From NCBI GenBank assembly GCA_944392335.1, contig CALXWJ010000082.1:1-64000 (forward strand): a stretch of 64,000 bases of DNA, given 5' to 3'. Of this stretch, positions 27,622-36,512 are shown piece after piece. Each line of letters begins with the position of its first letter. Position 1 is the first letter of the stretch. The notes under the pieces were generated by a model. The model searched no databases. It saw only the letters and a program-made list of their open reading frames with translations, and was not told the origin of the DNA. This stretch comes from an uncultured Clostridia bacterium (GTDB taxonomy: Bacteria > Bacillota > Clostridia > UBA1381). Position numbers and translations under genes: made by a program.

Positions 27622-28047
27622 ATGCCTGAGAATTTTCCGGAAGAAGCAAAAAAAATAATGAATGAGAGATTTGGACATGATACCTTGATTTCTCTTGCTA
27701 CAATCGACGGTAATATTCCAAATGTTCGTACAGTTAATGCTTATTATGAAAACAGTTCATTTTATGTTATAACTTATGCATTATCAAATAAAATAAAACA
27801 AATAACAAACAATCCGAATGTGGGAATATGCGGAGAATGGTTCACAGCACACGGCAAAGGTATCAACCTCGGATGGTTTTGCAAAGAAGATAACACCATA
27901 ATTGCTCAAAAACTGCGGACTGCATTCAGCGAATGGATAGATAACGGTCACAACAATTTTGATGATAAAAATACTTGTATCCTTTGTATTAAACTTACCG
28001 ATGGCGTTCTTTTCTCAAACGGCAAAAGATATGATATAATTTTTTAA
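27622..28047 (+). CDS. Pyridoxamine 5'-phosphate oxidase-like flavoprotein
   Basis: A 141-residue split-barrel protein of the PNPOx-like family, predicted to bind FMN or a related cofactor. The N-terminal strand pattern LISLATIDGNIPNVRTVNAYYENSSFYVIT and KIKQITNNPNVGIC are typical. Such small clostridial members are often annotated as general stress or flavin-nucleotide-binding proteins; the reaction is unknown. GGGGGAG lies 6 nt before the ATG at 27622, so the upstream in-frame starts (27589, 27607) were not used. It follows DUF4886 by 67 bp and may be part of the same transcript. Confidence 0.8.
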   Translation: MPENFPEEAKKIMNERFGHDTLISLATIDGNIPNVRTVNAYYENSSFYVITYALSNKIKQITNNPNVGICGEWFTAHGKGINLGWFCKEDNTIIAQKLRTAFSEWIDNGHNNFDDKNTCILCIKLTDGVLFSNGKRYDIIF

Positions 28048-28209
28048 AAACAAAAGATCTTTCTACAAAAAAATTTTCAGGCTTTAGGATAATGAACTAT
28101 GTTCTGCAAAGCTATTTTTAATAAATAATTTATTCAAATGTATAAAAAAAATTTCTAAGGCTATAATATAAATAACCTCACAAAAATACATTTATCCCCT
28201 AACCAACAA

Positions 28210-28252
28210 ATTCCCTGCCCTAAAAAATTATTTGGGCAGGGAATATTTTTTT
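28210..28252 (+). terminator. Terminator between the flavoprotein and LCP genes
   Basis: ATTCCCTGCCC pairs with GGGCAGGGAAT (28210-28244), followed by seven T on the plus strand. The preceding 160 bp after the flavoprotein stop is AT-rich and shows no gene. On the minus side the T run is weak, so termination of the LCP transcript here is possible but less sure. Confidence 0.85.
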
Positions 28253-29798
28253 AATCAAGTGTTATAACTTCATCATCTTCAGAATCGGTTACAGCGTTAT
28301 TTGTATTTTCAGGTTCTTCCGTATCTTCTTTTTCATCCGGTATATTTACAGTCGGTTTCGGTGTTGAAACAATGACATCGGTATTTTCTTTTTCACTGTC
28401 TGTGTCATTATCGGTAATAACGTCACTGTTATCATAGTCATAATCCGAACTTTCTCTTGCATCCTCCTCATCTGCAACAGGAGTCTTTTCAGGTTCTTCT
28501 GACTTTTTAGGTGTAGGAGTTGCAGTATTCTTTTCTGTATCAGAGGTTTTTTTAGGTTCATTCTCTTTCTCATCATCATCCTTATCATCATTACTATTAT
28601 TATTTTTTGATGAGCTTTTCGGTGAAGAAGTTAAAACATTTTTTGTACCTTCTACATCCTCTATTGTAATACTTGTGGTAAGTCCCGTTGCCTCATAACC
28701 AAAACTTTCGGTTATCAGCTTTGCGGTTTCCTCCAAATCACAAATGAAATACCAGCCTGCACTTGTTCTTTTTGACTCTCCGGGCAAGCTGTACGAAGTT
28801 ATTGCATCACCTGAAATACCATTCAGATATTTACCGAATTTTATTATATCTCCCGCTGAGAAATTTGTTTTTATATTCTTTTTCAGCTGTGAGAAAATTG
28901 ACGGCAATTTTGCAATAAGGGTTATATTTACCTTTTGATCAATAACTGCCTTAATAAATTCCTGCTGTCTTTTAACTCTGCTTAAATCGCTTCCGTCTGA
29001 TGAACCGTCATTTGACTTTCTGTAACGCAGGAATTGCTGTACCTGATTTCCTGTCAATTCCTGTAATCCGGGTTCTAAATGTATATGAAGATCCTGTGCC
29101 GGATCGTCATAATTCATACCTTTTCCGTTTCCTTCAATATCCGGAACATCAAACTCAATTGGGCCTAAAATATCTGCAAGCTCATCTATTGCCGTAAAGC
29201 TGAATTCAACATAATAATGTATGGGAACAGAGGTTAAAGCGGTAACCGCTTTAACGCTTCCCATAGGGCCAATTAAGTTATTATCTTTATCATGCATTGC
29301 ATGAATTTCATTTATTTTTCTAATAACATTTCTGTCGGTAACCTTCATCTGTGTATCTCTCGGTATAGACATGACATTTGCTGTATTTTCCTTAAAATTA
29401 TAAGAAACAAGCATCATGGCATCTGTTCTTAAACCGTCATTGTCAACACCCAGCAAAAGTACATTTACTTTTCCTGCTTCCATATCTACCGGGATAAGTG
29501 CTCCTGTTTCATCTCCGCTGCCCCATCCCATTCCCATTGCCACAAGAAAAATAACTATTACAGCCAAAATAAGAAGCAATATAATATTTCTGATTCTTTT
29601 TTTAGCGGATTTTTTTGTTGTCTTTTTCTTTCCCTTTGTATTTGTTTTTGTCCCTTTTTTTGACTTGGGAGTAACAATGGTTGCATTTATGTATTGCTTA
29701 TCTTGGGAAGATCGCCTGACTATTTCAGGCACATCTATACTATCATATTTTGAACTTGTTTTTGTTTTTGCGGAATTTCTTCCTCTTGCTCTCTTCAA
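28251..29798 (-). CDS. LytR-CpsA-Psr (LCP) family ligase, paralogue 2
   Basis: A 515-residue type II membrane protein that probably transfers lipid-linked anionic polymers onto peptidoglycan. A basic cytoplasmic tail (1-70, with KGKKKTTKKSAKKR) precedes one membrane helix (about 71-92). The LCP domain (about 110-350) has NVLLLGVDNDGLRTDAMMLV, SIPRDTQ with the conserved Arg and Asp, and QFLRYRKSNDGSSDGSDLSR with the pyrophosphate-binding Arg residues. Residues 390-515 are a highly acidic, Ser/Thr/Pro/Lys tail, presumably outside the membrane. The start is TTG with GAGG 9 nt upstream; the only ATG nearby is followed at once by a stop. It is 20 bp behind its paralogue. Confidence 0.92.
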   Translation of the reverse strand: MKRARGRNSAKTKTSSKYDSIDVPEIVRRSSQDKQYINATIVTPKSKKGTKTNTKGKKKTTKKSAKKRIRNIILLLILAVIVIFLVAMGMGWGSGDETGALIPVDMEAGKVNVLLLGVDNDGLRTDAMMLVSYNFKENTANVMSIPRDTQMKVTDRNVIRKINEIHAMHDKDNNLIGPMGSVKAVTALTSVPIHYYVEFSFTAIDELADILGPIEFDVPDIEGNGKGMNYDDPAQDLHIHLEPGLQELTGNQVQQFLRYRKSNDGSSDGSDLSRVKRQQEFIKAVIDQKVNITLIAKLPSIFSQLKKNIKTNFSAGDIIKFGKYLNGISGDAITSYSLPGESKRTSAGWYFICDLEETAKLITESFGYEATGLTTSITIEDVEGTKNVLTSSPKSSSKNNNSNDDKDDDEKENEPKKTSDTEKNTATPTPKKSEEPEKTPVADEEDARESSDYDYDNSDVITDNDTDSEKENTDVIVSTPKPTVNIPDEKEDTEEPENTNNAVTDSEDDEVITLD

Positions 29799-29818
29799 TT
29801 TATCATACCTCGTTTAAC

Positions 29819-31648
29819 TTATTGATTTGCCTGCGGTCTTCCGCTTCCATTGCTCGTATTATTCTCACTATTTGAGTTGTTTTCACCAGACGGTGTGTTT
29901 ATGGGAGTAGGAGACGGCGTTGGAACAGGTGTTTTTACAATATTTTCATTTTCACTTGGATCCTTCACACCTGTATTAGAATTTCCGCCTGAAGAATCAA
30001 TTATTGTTCCCGGTTTTGTACCAAAGGAAGGCGCTGTTGACTGAACCGGCACTGTTACTTCATGCGATGGCGTCGGTTGTTCCGTTTCAGCCGATTGCGT
30101 CGGCTTTACTGTGCTCTCAGGCTCTTCAGTCCTTTTTGGAGTTGATGTCGATGTCGGTTTTTTTGTTGAGTCGGTTGTTTCTTTTGCTGATGAAGTAGGC
30201 TTTGATGTGTTTTTATCCGATGATGAAGCCGTTGAAGATGTTGTCTCTTTATTTGTATTGGTTTCATCGGTATCGTCAAACGTCAAATATTCTCCCGGTT
30301 TTTTATATGTTATCTTCGACGCATCGTATCCAAAAACCGTTTCAATTAACTCTTTTACTTCATTCATATCCGCGATCCAATATGATGCAGAATATTCGCT
30401 TCCGCTGTAGTCTCCCGGCAAGCTGTAGGTTGTAACATTATCCATGGATAATTCAAGTAAACTCGGGCCATATTTTGTCATATCGGAAAGTGTAAAATTT
30501 GTTTTTATATTCTCTGATAAAGTTTTATAAAGATTGGGCAGCTTTGTTATAATGCTTGCATTCATCTTTTGCTCTGCCAAAGCCTTTATAAAGTTCTGCT
30601 GCACTTCAACCCTTTTTATGTCGCCCTGCGGATATTGTCTGAATCGCACAAGCTGTTCCGCTTTATCCCCGTCAAGCAATTGATATCCGCTTGTAAGATG
30701 AATATAAAGATCCTGAGAAGAATCCTCATAATTCATATTTTGAGGAACATTAAAATAAACACCACCCAAGGCATCTATCGTTTCTCTGAATGCTTCAAAG
30801 CTGAATTCAACATAATAGTTTATAGGTATTCCGGTAAGTCTTGTTACTGCTTCGATCGAACCCTGCGGGCCTGCAATTTTTCCGTTCTTTGTTATTGCAT
30901 GAGCAGCATTTATTTTCTGGTATTTTGTTCCCACATACATTCTTGTATCCCTCGGTATGGACAGGATATTCATAATATGATCATCGGTATCATAAGAAGC
31001 AACCATAATTGTATCAGTTCTTAATCCTTCATTATCCACACCCAAAAGCAATACGTTTACTTTTCCCGTAACTTCATCAACAGGAGTCATGAAATCCTCA
31101 TTCGAATCACCGTAAAGCGATGATTTGTCAAAAAAACCGCTTAACCCAAAGGCCAAAAGCGAAAAACAAATAAATACAGCAAGAGAAATAGAGAAAATTA
31201 AAACTGTTTTTTTCTTTCCATCTAATTTTTTAAATCTTCCGCCTTTCGATACTGTTTTTTTATTTATTATATCTGTGTTTTCGTCTGTATCCGTCCGTAT
31301 TTCTTCTGTGATATCTCTATCGGCCGCTATATCATTGACATTTTCACTTTCCTCGCTGCTCATCGTTGAGTCATTTTCTTTGTGCGTTTCATGTGCTTCT
31401 TCGTCCGGCACATCACTGTTTTTACCTGTTTGAGCCTGAGCAGAAAGTATTTCCGGACCCTCCTGCAAATTTTCCTCATCCATTACTTTCCCATAATATT
31501 TCATTTGCAGGTCACGTTTTTCATCTTCATTTATATTATATTTATTATCATCTATAGTATTTTTTTCAGTTTCATCAGGCCTATTTTTACTCAATTGTCT
31601 TTTTGACACGGTGCTTCTAGAAAAATTCCCTTTTCTGGCTCTTTTCAC
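29819..31648 (-). CDS. LytR-CpsA-Psr (LCP) family ligase, paralogue 1
   Basis: A 609-residue paralogue of the following gene; both begin MKRAR. The cytoplasmic N-terminus is long and acidic (about 1-145), followed by a membrane helix (about 148-170) and the LCP domain (about 195-430) with VNVLLLGVDNEGLRTDTIMV, SIPRDTRM and QLVRFRQYPQGDIKR. The external tail (about 455-609) is Ser/Thr/Pro/Asn-rich with many TPSP- and SSA-type stretches. The start codon is GTG with AGGG upstream. First gene of a two-gene operon. Two LCP enzymes side by side may serve different wall polymers, including the pyruvylated polymer needed for SLH anchoring, which is inference. Confidence 0.92.
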   Translation of the reverse strand: MKRARKGNFSRSTVSKRQLSKNRPDETEKNTIDDNKYNINEDEKRDLQMKYYGKVMDEENLQEGPEILSAQAQTGKNSDVPDEEAHETHKENDSTMSSEESENVNDIAADRDITEEIRTDTDENTDIINKKTVSKGGRFKKLDGKKKTVLIFSISLAVFICFSLLAFGLSGFFDKSSLYGDSNEDFMTPVDEVTGKVNVLLLGVDNEGLRTDTIMVASYDTDDHIMNILSIPRDTRMYVGTKYQKINAAHAITKNGKIAGPQGSIEAVTRLTGIPINYYVEFSFEAFRETIDALGGVYFNVPQNMNYEDSSQDLYIHLTSGYQLLDGDKAEQLVRFRQYPQGDIKRVEVQQNFIKALAEQKMNASIITKLPNLYKTLSENIKTNFTLSDMTKYGPSLLELSMDNVTTYSLPGDYSGSEYSASYWIADMNEVKELIETVFGYDASKITYKKPGEYLTFDDTDETNTNKETTSSTASSSDKNTSKPTSSAKETTDSTKKPTSTSTPKRTEEPESTVKPTQSAETEQPTPSHEVTVPVQSTAPSFGTKPGTIIDSSGGNSNTGVKDPSENENIVKTPVPTPSPTPINTPSGENNSNSENNTSNGSGRPQANQ

Positions 31649-31683
31649 TCTTTTATCCCTGCCTTTCTGTATTTTATCGTCTT

Positions 31684-31713
31684 ATTATATCACTTTATGT
31701 TAGTTTATGTCAA
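31684..31713 (-). promoter_or_regulatory. Promoter of the LCP operon
   Basis: Minus-strand TTGACA (31708-31713), 18 bp, TATAAT (31684-31689), about 35 bp before the GTG start. Confidence 0.8.
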
Positions 31714-31763
31714 TACAATTTAAAAAGTTTACAATTAGTCCAATATATATTTTTCTCATTTAT

Positions 31764-31802
31764 TTAAAAAAAATACGCAAAACATTACCGTTTTGCGTAT
31801 TA
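31764..31802 (-). terminator. Terminator of the ctsR-mcsA-mcsB-clpC operon
   Basis: AATACGCAAAAC and GTTTTGCGTATT (31772-31801) form a 12-bp stem followed by eight T on the minus strand, directly after the clpC stop codon at 31809. Confidence 0.92.
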
Positions 31803-31808
31803 TATAAA

Positions 31809-34250
31809 TTATGCTAATACAAATTCGTTATCTTTGGCGTCAATCGTTATTTTATCACCCGATTTAATGTCGCCATCGATAATTTTTTCAGCAAGCATAT
31901 CCTCAATTTTACTTTGAATAGCCCGTCTTAAAGGTCTTGCTCCGTAAATTGGATCATATCCCTCTTTAGCTATCAAACTTATGGCGTCATCCGTAAAATC
32001 TGCGCTTATATCATTAGAGATAAGTCTGGTATTAAGATTATTCAACATAAGCTTTGCAATTAATTTTATATTATCCTCAGAAAGTCTCTTAAAGACGATA
32101 ATCTCATCGATTCTGTTCAAGAATTCAGGCTTAAACGCATTTTTAACCTCTTCCATTACCTTTTCCTTGATTTTTGCATCATCATTTTCACTGTTTTCCT
32201 CGTTTTCTGATTTAAAGCCTAATTTTGACTTGGTATTCAGAATATTTTTCGCGCCCAGATTTGAGGTCATAATAATGATCGTATTTCTGAAATCCACCCT
32301 CTTGCCTTGTGCGTCAGTCAAAATACCATCCTCAAGGATTTGCAGCATAATATTGAATACATCCGGATGAGCTTTTTCTATTTCATCAAACAAAATAACC
32401 GAATACGGGTGTTTCCTGATCTTTTCGGTCAGCTGTCCGCCTTCATCATATCCTACATATCCCGGAGGTGATCCAATAAATTTTGATACCGAATGCTTTT
32501 CCATGTATTCCGACATATCAACCCTGATCATTTCGTCTTCAGAGCCAAACATTGCCTCTGCAAGAGCTTTTGAAAGTTCAGTTTTTCCAACTCCCGTAGG
32601 TCCTAAGAATAGGAATGAACCCATAGGACGTTTAGGATCCTTCAGTCCTGCTCTTCCACGCCTGATTGCTTTTGCAACAGCCGTAACAGCCTCATCCTGT
32701 CCAATAACTCTTTCATGAAGGATTGCCTCTAAGTTTTTGAGTTTTTCACTCTCTTCCTCTGCCACCTTTTTAACAGGTATTTTGGTCCAGCTTGAAATAA
32801 TATCGGCAATATCTTCTTCCGTTACACACAAATTATGTGAAGTTGTTGTTTCTTCTTTCCATTCGCCCTTGGCCTTTTCTATTTCTTCTTTTATTTTCGT
32901 TTCCGAATCACGTAATTCTGCTGCTTTTTCAAAATCCTGAGCGGTTATTGCCTCCTGTTTGTCATGAGACAGTTTTTCAAGCTTTCCCTCAAGTTCTTTA
33001 ACTCCGTCAGGTGCAACGAGAGTTGAAAGCTTTTTCTTTGAGGCTGCTTCATCAATCAAATCAATCGCTTTATCAGGCAAGAATCTGTCCGTAATATATC
33101 TTTCAGACAGCTTTGCGGCAGCCTTGATCGCCTCATCGGTAATTTTTACACCATGATGCGCTTCATATTTATCCCTTACTCCTTCAAGAATCTGTATTGT
33201 TTCTTCTACAGTGGGTTCTCCTACCATTACAGGCTGAAATCTTCTTTCCAGTGCGGCATCTTTTTCAATATACTTTCTGTATTCATTCAATGTCGTAGCA
33301 CCTATTAACTGTAATTCACCACGCGCAAGCGAAGGCTTCAGGATGTTTGATGCGTCAATTGCACCCTCTGCCGAGCCTGCTCCTACAATTGTGTGGATTT
33401 CATCAATGAACAAAATTACATTGCCGGCGGAAATAACTTCTTCAACCGCTTTTTTCAAACGTTCCTCAAATTCCCCTCTGTATTTTGCCCCGGCAACCAT
33501 TGAAGATAGATCAACCGCAACCAATCTTTTGTCTTTTAACGATTCAGGTACGTCACCCGAAGCTATCTTTTGTGCCAGTCCTTCAGCAACAGCCGTCTTG
33601 CCTACACCCGGCTCACCGATTAAACACGGGTTGTTTTTGGTACGTCTTGAAAGTATCTGCATTACCCTTGCTATTTCGTTATCACGGCCTATTACAGGGT
33701 CAAATTTGTTCTCATTTGCCATTTCGGTAAGATCTCTGCCAAACTTATCAAGTGTAGGAGTTTTTTTGCCTCCATTCTTTTTCTTGCTTCCCTGGGGCTG
33801 TGTATAGCTTTCATTGTCTATCGCGTTTAATGTGTTTGTATAAAAAGTATCCAGGTTTACTCCAAGACTCATAAGGATCTGTGCTGCAACACCGTCACCG
33901 TCACGCATGATAGCCATCAATATATGTTCTGTTCCTATATAGTTGTGTCCCAGCCTTTTTGCCTCCATCGCGCTGTATTCGAGGATCCTCTTACTTCTTG
34001 GTGTAAGTGAAAGTTCTGTTGAAAGGCTTATTGGCGGTTTTTTCCCAATAAGGGCTTTTAATTTTTCCGTTACGGCCTCCTCTGTAACGCCTTCATCTTC
34101 CAAGGCCTTTGCCGCAACACCGGTACCTTCTCTGATAAGTCCGAGCAGGAAATGCTCGCTTCCTATATAATAATGTCCCATTTCGCAAGCAACATCATGT
34201 GCGTTTGATATTGCGGCTCTTGCTTTTTCTGTAAAATTCGAAAACATCAT
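31809..34250 (-). CDS. clpC: ATP-dependent Clp protease ATP-binding subunit ClpC
   Basis: An 813-residue HSP100 unfoldase that feeds McsB-marked and adaptor-bound proteins to ClpP. Two Clp-N repeats (about 1-145) precede AAA domain 1 (Walker A GEPGVGKTA near 207), a UVR-containing middle segment (about 420-455, with DFEKAAELRD) and AAA domain 2 (Walker A GPTGVGKTE near 545). The C-terminal D2-small domain ends in DAKDNEFVLA. The ClpP-binding loop is expected in D2. AAGGA lies 8 nt before the ATG at 34250; an in-frame ATG at 34259 overlaps that site. Last gene of the CtsR operon, 54 bp after mcsB. Confidence 0.97.
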   Translation of the reverse strand: MMFSNFTEKARAAISNAHDVACEMGHYYIGSEHFLLGLIREGTGVAAKALEDEGVTEEAVTEKLKALIGKKPPISLSTELSLTPRSKRILEYSAMEAKRLGHNYIGTEHILMAIMRDGDGVAAQILMSLGVNLDTFYTNTLNAIDNESYTQPQGSKKKNGGKKTPTLDKFGRDLTEMANENKFDPVIGRDNEIARVMQILSRRTKNNPCLIGEPGVGKTAVAEGLAQKIASGDVPESLKDKRLVAVDLSSMVAGAKYRGEFEERLKKAVEEVISAGNVILFIDEIHTIVGAGSAEGAIDASNILKPSLARGELQLIGATTLNEYRKYIEKDAALERRFQPVMVGEPTVEETIQILEGVRDKYEAHHGVKITDEAIKAAAKLSERYITDRFLPDKAIDLIDEAASKKKLSTLVAPDGVKELEGKLEKLSHDKQEAITAQDFEKAAELRDSETKIKEEIEKAKGEWKEETTTSHNLCVTEEDIADIISSWTKIPVKKVAEEESEKLKNLEAILHERVIGQDEAVTAVAKAIRRGRAGLKDPKRPMGSFLFLGPTGVGKTELSKALAEAMFGSEDEMIRVDMSEYMEKHSVSKFIGSPPGYVGYDEGGQLTEKIRKHPYSVILFDEIEKAHPDVFNIMLQILEDGILTDAQGKRVDFRNTIIIMTSNLGAKNILNTKSKLGFKSENEENSENDDAKIKEKVMEEVKNAFKPEFLNRIDEIIVFKRLSEDNIKLIAKLMLNNLNTRLISNDISADFTDDAISLIAKEGYDPIYGARPLRRAIQSKIEDMLAEKIIDGDIKSGDKITIDAKDNEFVLA

Positions 34251-34304
34251 AATAATCATCCTTTCGTTTATTCCTGTGCTTTAAATAAGAATTTTATCCA
34301 ATAG

Positions 34305-35315
34305 TTATATATTATTTCTTATCATTTCAGCCCGCATTTTATCCCGTTCGTCGGGTGTAAGACGTTTGCCCGCTTTATTCTCTATCGAGGCAGGCTCTGC
34401 CAAGATCATCAGCTCTATTAAATTTGAATTAATATCTTTTAGTATTTCCATATTTTTACCCATAATAATATCGGATAAAAGTGTTTTTGCTTCTTGTGAT
34501 GACAAGCTTCTTGCATATTTTAAAGTTCCGTAAGCGCGGTAAAACCTATCTTCAAGATAATCTTTGTTATTTTCACTCAATTTCTTACGTGCATCTCTTT
34601 CATGCTCTGCGATCTGATTTACAATATTCTTTACCTTTTCAATAATTTCCTTTTCGGAAAGGCCTAAAGTTATTTGATTTGATATCTGATACAAATTGCC
34701 GTATGCCTTTGAACCTTCACCGTATAAGCCTCTTACTGCAATACCAAAATTGCTTGCCGAAGAAATAATCCTTGAAATATTATTTGTCATTGTAAGCGCC
34801 GGCAAATGCATCATAACGGATGCTCTCAAGCCTGTACCGGTGTTAGTAGGACAGCTTGTCAAATAACCGAATTCCTTATCAAATGCATACTTCAAGCTTT
34901 CATCTATAACATCATCGACACGAGATGCGGTTTCATATGCTTCGTCAAGTTTATATCCACCGAGTATGATCTGCAGCCTAATATGATCCTCTTCCATAAG
35001 CATTATGCTCATACTGTCATCATCACTTATCATAACAGATGCTTCCTGTTTTTTAAGTAAATCAGGACTGATCAAATGTTTTTCCGTCAAGACCTGTTTA
35101 TCAACATCACTTGTTTCTTTAATATAATAAGTCTTAAAGCTCTTTGAAAGAGTGGAATTGGAATTTAATATACTGTTTTCAATCTCCCTGGATGCCTGTC
35201 TCATTTGCTCACTGGTCATGGCGTTTGGAAAGGGATAATTTGCAAGGTTTCTGGCAAGACGTATTCTTGTACTTACTATTATATCATCATTATTTTTTTC
35301 TTTATACCAGATCAT
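34305..35315 (-). CDS. mcsB: Protein arginine kinase McsB
   Basis: A 336-residue phosphagen-kinase-like enzyme that phosphorylates arginines to tag proteins for ClpC-ClpP and to inactivate CtsR. The N-terminal block DIIVSTRIRLARNLANYPFP (residues 10-29) and the later CPTNTGTGLRASVMMHLPAL are diagnostic. The C-terminal domain has the pArg-allosteric region. The operon context gives certainty. GGAGGTGAT lies 7 nt before the ATG at 35315; the upstream frame to 35333 contains that ribosome site and is not coding. 14 bp separate it from mcsA. Confidence 0.96.
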   Translation of the reverse strand: MIWYKEKNNDDIIVSTRIRLARNLANYPFPNAMTSEQMRQASREIENSILNSNSTLSKSFKTYYIKETSDVDKQVLTEKHLISPDLLKKQEASVMISDDDSMSIMLMEEDHIRLQIILGGYKLDEAYETASRVDDVIDESLKYAFDKEFGYLTSCPTNTGTGLRASVMMHLPALTMTNNISRIISSASNFGIAVRGLYGEGSKAYGNLYQISNQITLGLSEKEIIEKVKNIVNQIAEHERDARKKLSENNKDYLEDRFYRAYGTLKYARSLSSQEAKTLLSDIIMGKNMEILKDINSNLIELMILAEPASIENKAGKRLTPDERDKMRAEMIRNNI

Positions 35316-35329
35316 ATCTATCACCTCCG

Positions 35330-35698
35330 TCATGATTCATCAATATTTCCCAATGATTTGAGCTGTTTGTGCAGCTGTGCGGCTTTTTCGTAGTTTTCTT
35401 CTTTTACCGCCTGCTGCAATGCTGCTTTCAATTCCTCATATTGTCTTTTCTTCTTTAATTCATACGCACTTCCTGCCGGGATCTTTCCCGTATGCTTTGA
35501 ATTTTGCTGTATTTGACGCAATGTTGCCGATATAGGCGATCTAAATGTCTCATAACACTTAGGGCATCCAAATCTTCCGGTCTGTTGGAAGCTTTGATAA
35601 GTCCTGCCACAGCCCGGACAGCTTTTTACCTCCCTGTATGTAGGGAATACATCAAAATTATCAAAAAAGTCTGCAAATTCCGAAAATAAATCATACAT
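35330..35698 (-). CDS. mcsA: McsA, zinc-binding activator of McsB
   Basis: A 122-residue protein that activates McsB and senses stress through metal-binding cysteines. Two CxxC pairs, CPGC and CPKC (about residues 27-30 and 45-48), mark the zinc site, and the C-terminal UVR domain (EELKAALQQAVKEENYEKAA, followed by QLHKQLKS) is clear. B. subtilis McsA is longer, about 185 residues, with a second pair of CxxC motifs; only one pair-set is present here, so this is a shortened form common in Clostridia. The ATG at 35698 has AAAGGA upstream; a TTG three codons earlier was rejected. Confidence 0.93.
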   Translation of the reverse strand: MYDLFSEFADFFDNFDVFPTYREVKSCPGCGRTYQSFQQTGRFGCPKCYETFRSPISATLRQIQQNSKHTGKIPAGSAYELKKKRQYEELKAALQQAVKEENYEKAAQLHKQLKSLGNIDES

Positions 35699-35821
35699 AA
35701 AAATCAATCCTTTCTTAATTTATTCTTAATATCTGTTTTTCATACTATAACTTACTATATAATCCGCAGTAAATAATATTGCATTGAATAATATGAAACA
35801 TTTGCCGTATATTCTTTCATC

Positions 35822-36271
35822 TTATGCCTGTGTAAGCAGCATATTTTTCAGTATATTTGCCCTTATATCATCTCGGCGGTCAATATTCTGCGGAATACTC
35901 TTATCAGAAATTGCCGCCGTAATAAGCTCTGCAGTTTTATTATCAATTATTTTGGATGAAGTCAAATAAACAATAATGGATTTTGCCGTAGAATAATCTA
36001 TTGAAGTTCCAATTTTTTGAATTGCTTTGCAGATCAGGTCGTTTCCGTCATGTTTAATTTTCTTTATCCTCAAATATCCGCCTCCGCCTCGTCTTGATTC
36101 TACAATATAACCTCTGTCAGCATTAAATCTTGTTGATATAACATAATTGATTTGCGACGGAACACAGTTAAAAACCGATGCCAGCTCATTTCTGCCTATT
36201 TCAAGCCAATCACCATCATCATTTTTCAATAATTCCAATATAAAACTTTCTATTCTGTCGCTTGTACCCAT
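35822..36271 (-). CDS. ctsR: Class III stress repressor CtsR
   Basis: A 149-residue winged-helix repressor of clp genes. The DNA-binding region (about 1-75) includes NCVPSQINYVISTRF and the glycine-rich wing VESRRGGGGYLRI, the thermosensing wing in Bacillus and relatives. The C-terminal helical dimerisation domain carries the McsB-binding region. It is the first gene of ctsR-mcsA-mcsB-clpC, with 123 bp of AT-rich spacer before mcsA. Its own promoter holds a CtsR operator, so the operon is autoregulated and induced by heat or protein damage. Confidence 0.96.
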   Translation of the reverse strand: MGTSDRIESFILELLKNDDGDWLEIGRNELASVFNCVPSQINYVISTRFNADRGYIVESRRGGGGYLRIKKIKHDGNDLICKAIQKIGTSIDYSTAKSIIVYLTSSKIIDNKTAELITAAISDKSIPQNIDRRDDIRANILKNMLLTQA

Positions 36272-36297
36272 ATTCTCATCTCACTTCCGACTTTAAC

Positions 36298-36315
36298 TTT
36301 GACTTTCTTTGACCT
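36298..36315 (-). promoter_or_regulatory. CtsR operator
   Basis: Minus strand: AGGTCAAAGAAAGTCAAA, matching the known CtsR heptad direct repeat (GGTCAAA, 3-nt spacer, second GTCAAA). It lies 10 bp downstream of the -10 box and 26 bp before ctsR. Confidence 0.93.
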
Positions 36316-36325
36316 TTATGATATT

Positions 36326-36353
36326 ATTATAACACATATTATCAGAATGTCAA
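36326..36353 (-). promoter_or_regulatory. Promoter of the ctsR operon
   Basis: Minus-strand TTGACA (36348-36353), 16 bp, TATAAT (36326-36331), with the CtsR operator just downstream. Confidence 0.85.
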
Positions 36354-36422
36354 TTAACAAATATAATACATTTTATGAATTTATTGTTAACACTATAATT
36401 TTTTTTAAACATGCTTAATTAT

Positions 36423-36466
36423 AAAAAAACCGTATTTCTTCTGCATAAATCGCATCAAAAATACGG
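36423..36466 (-). terminator. Terminator of the GH29 gene
   Basis: CCGTATTT and AAATACGG (36430-36466) flank a 21-nt loop and lead into seven T on the minus strand. It lies 47 bp after the GH29 stop codon. Confidence 0.75.
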
Positions 36467-36512
36467 ATAATCGGTTGTATTACAGCTTCAACAGCTTTTA
36501 TTGTATAATAAA

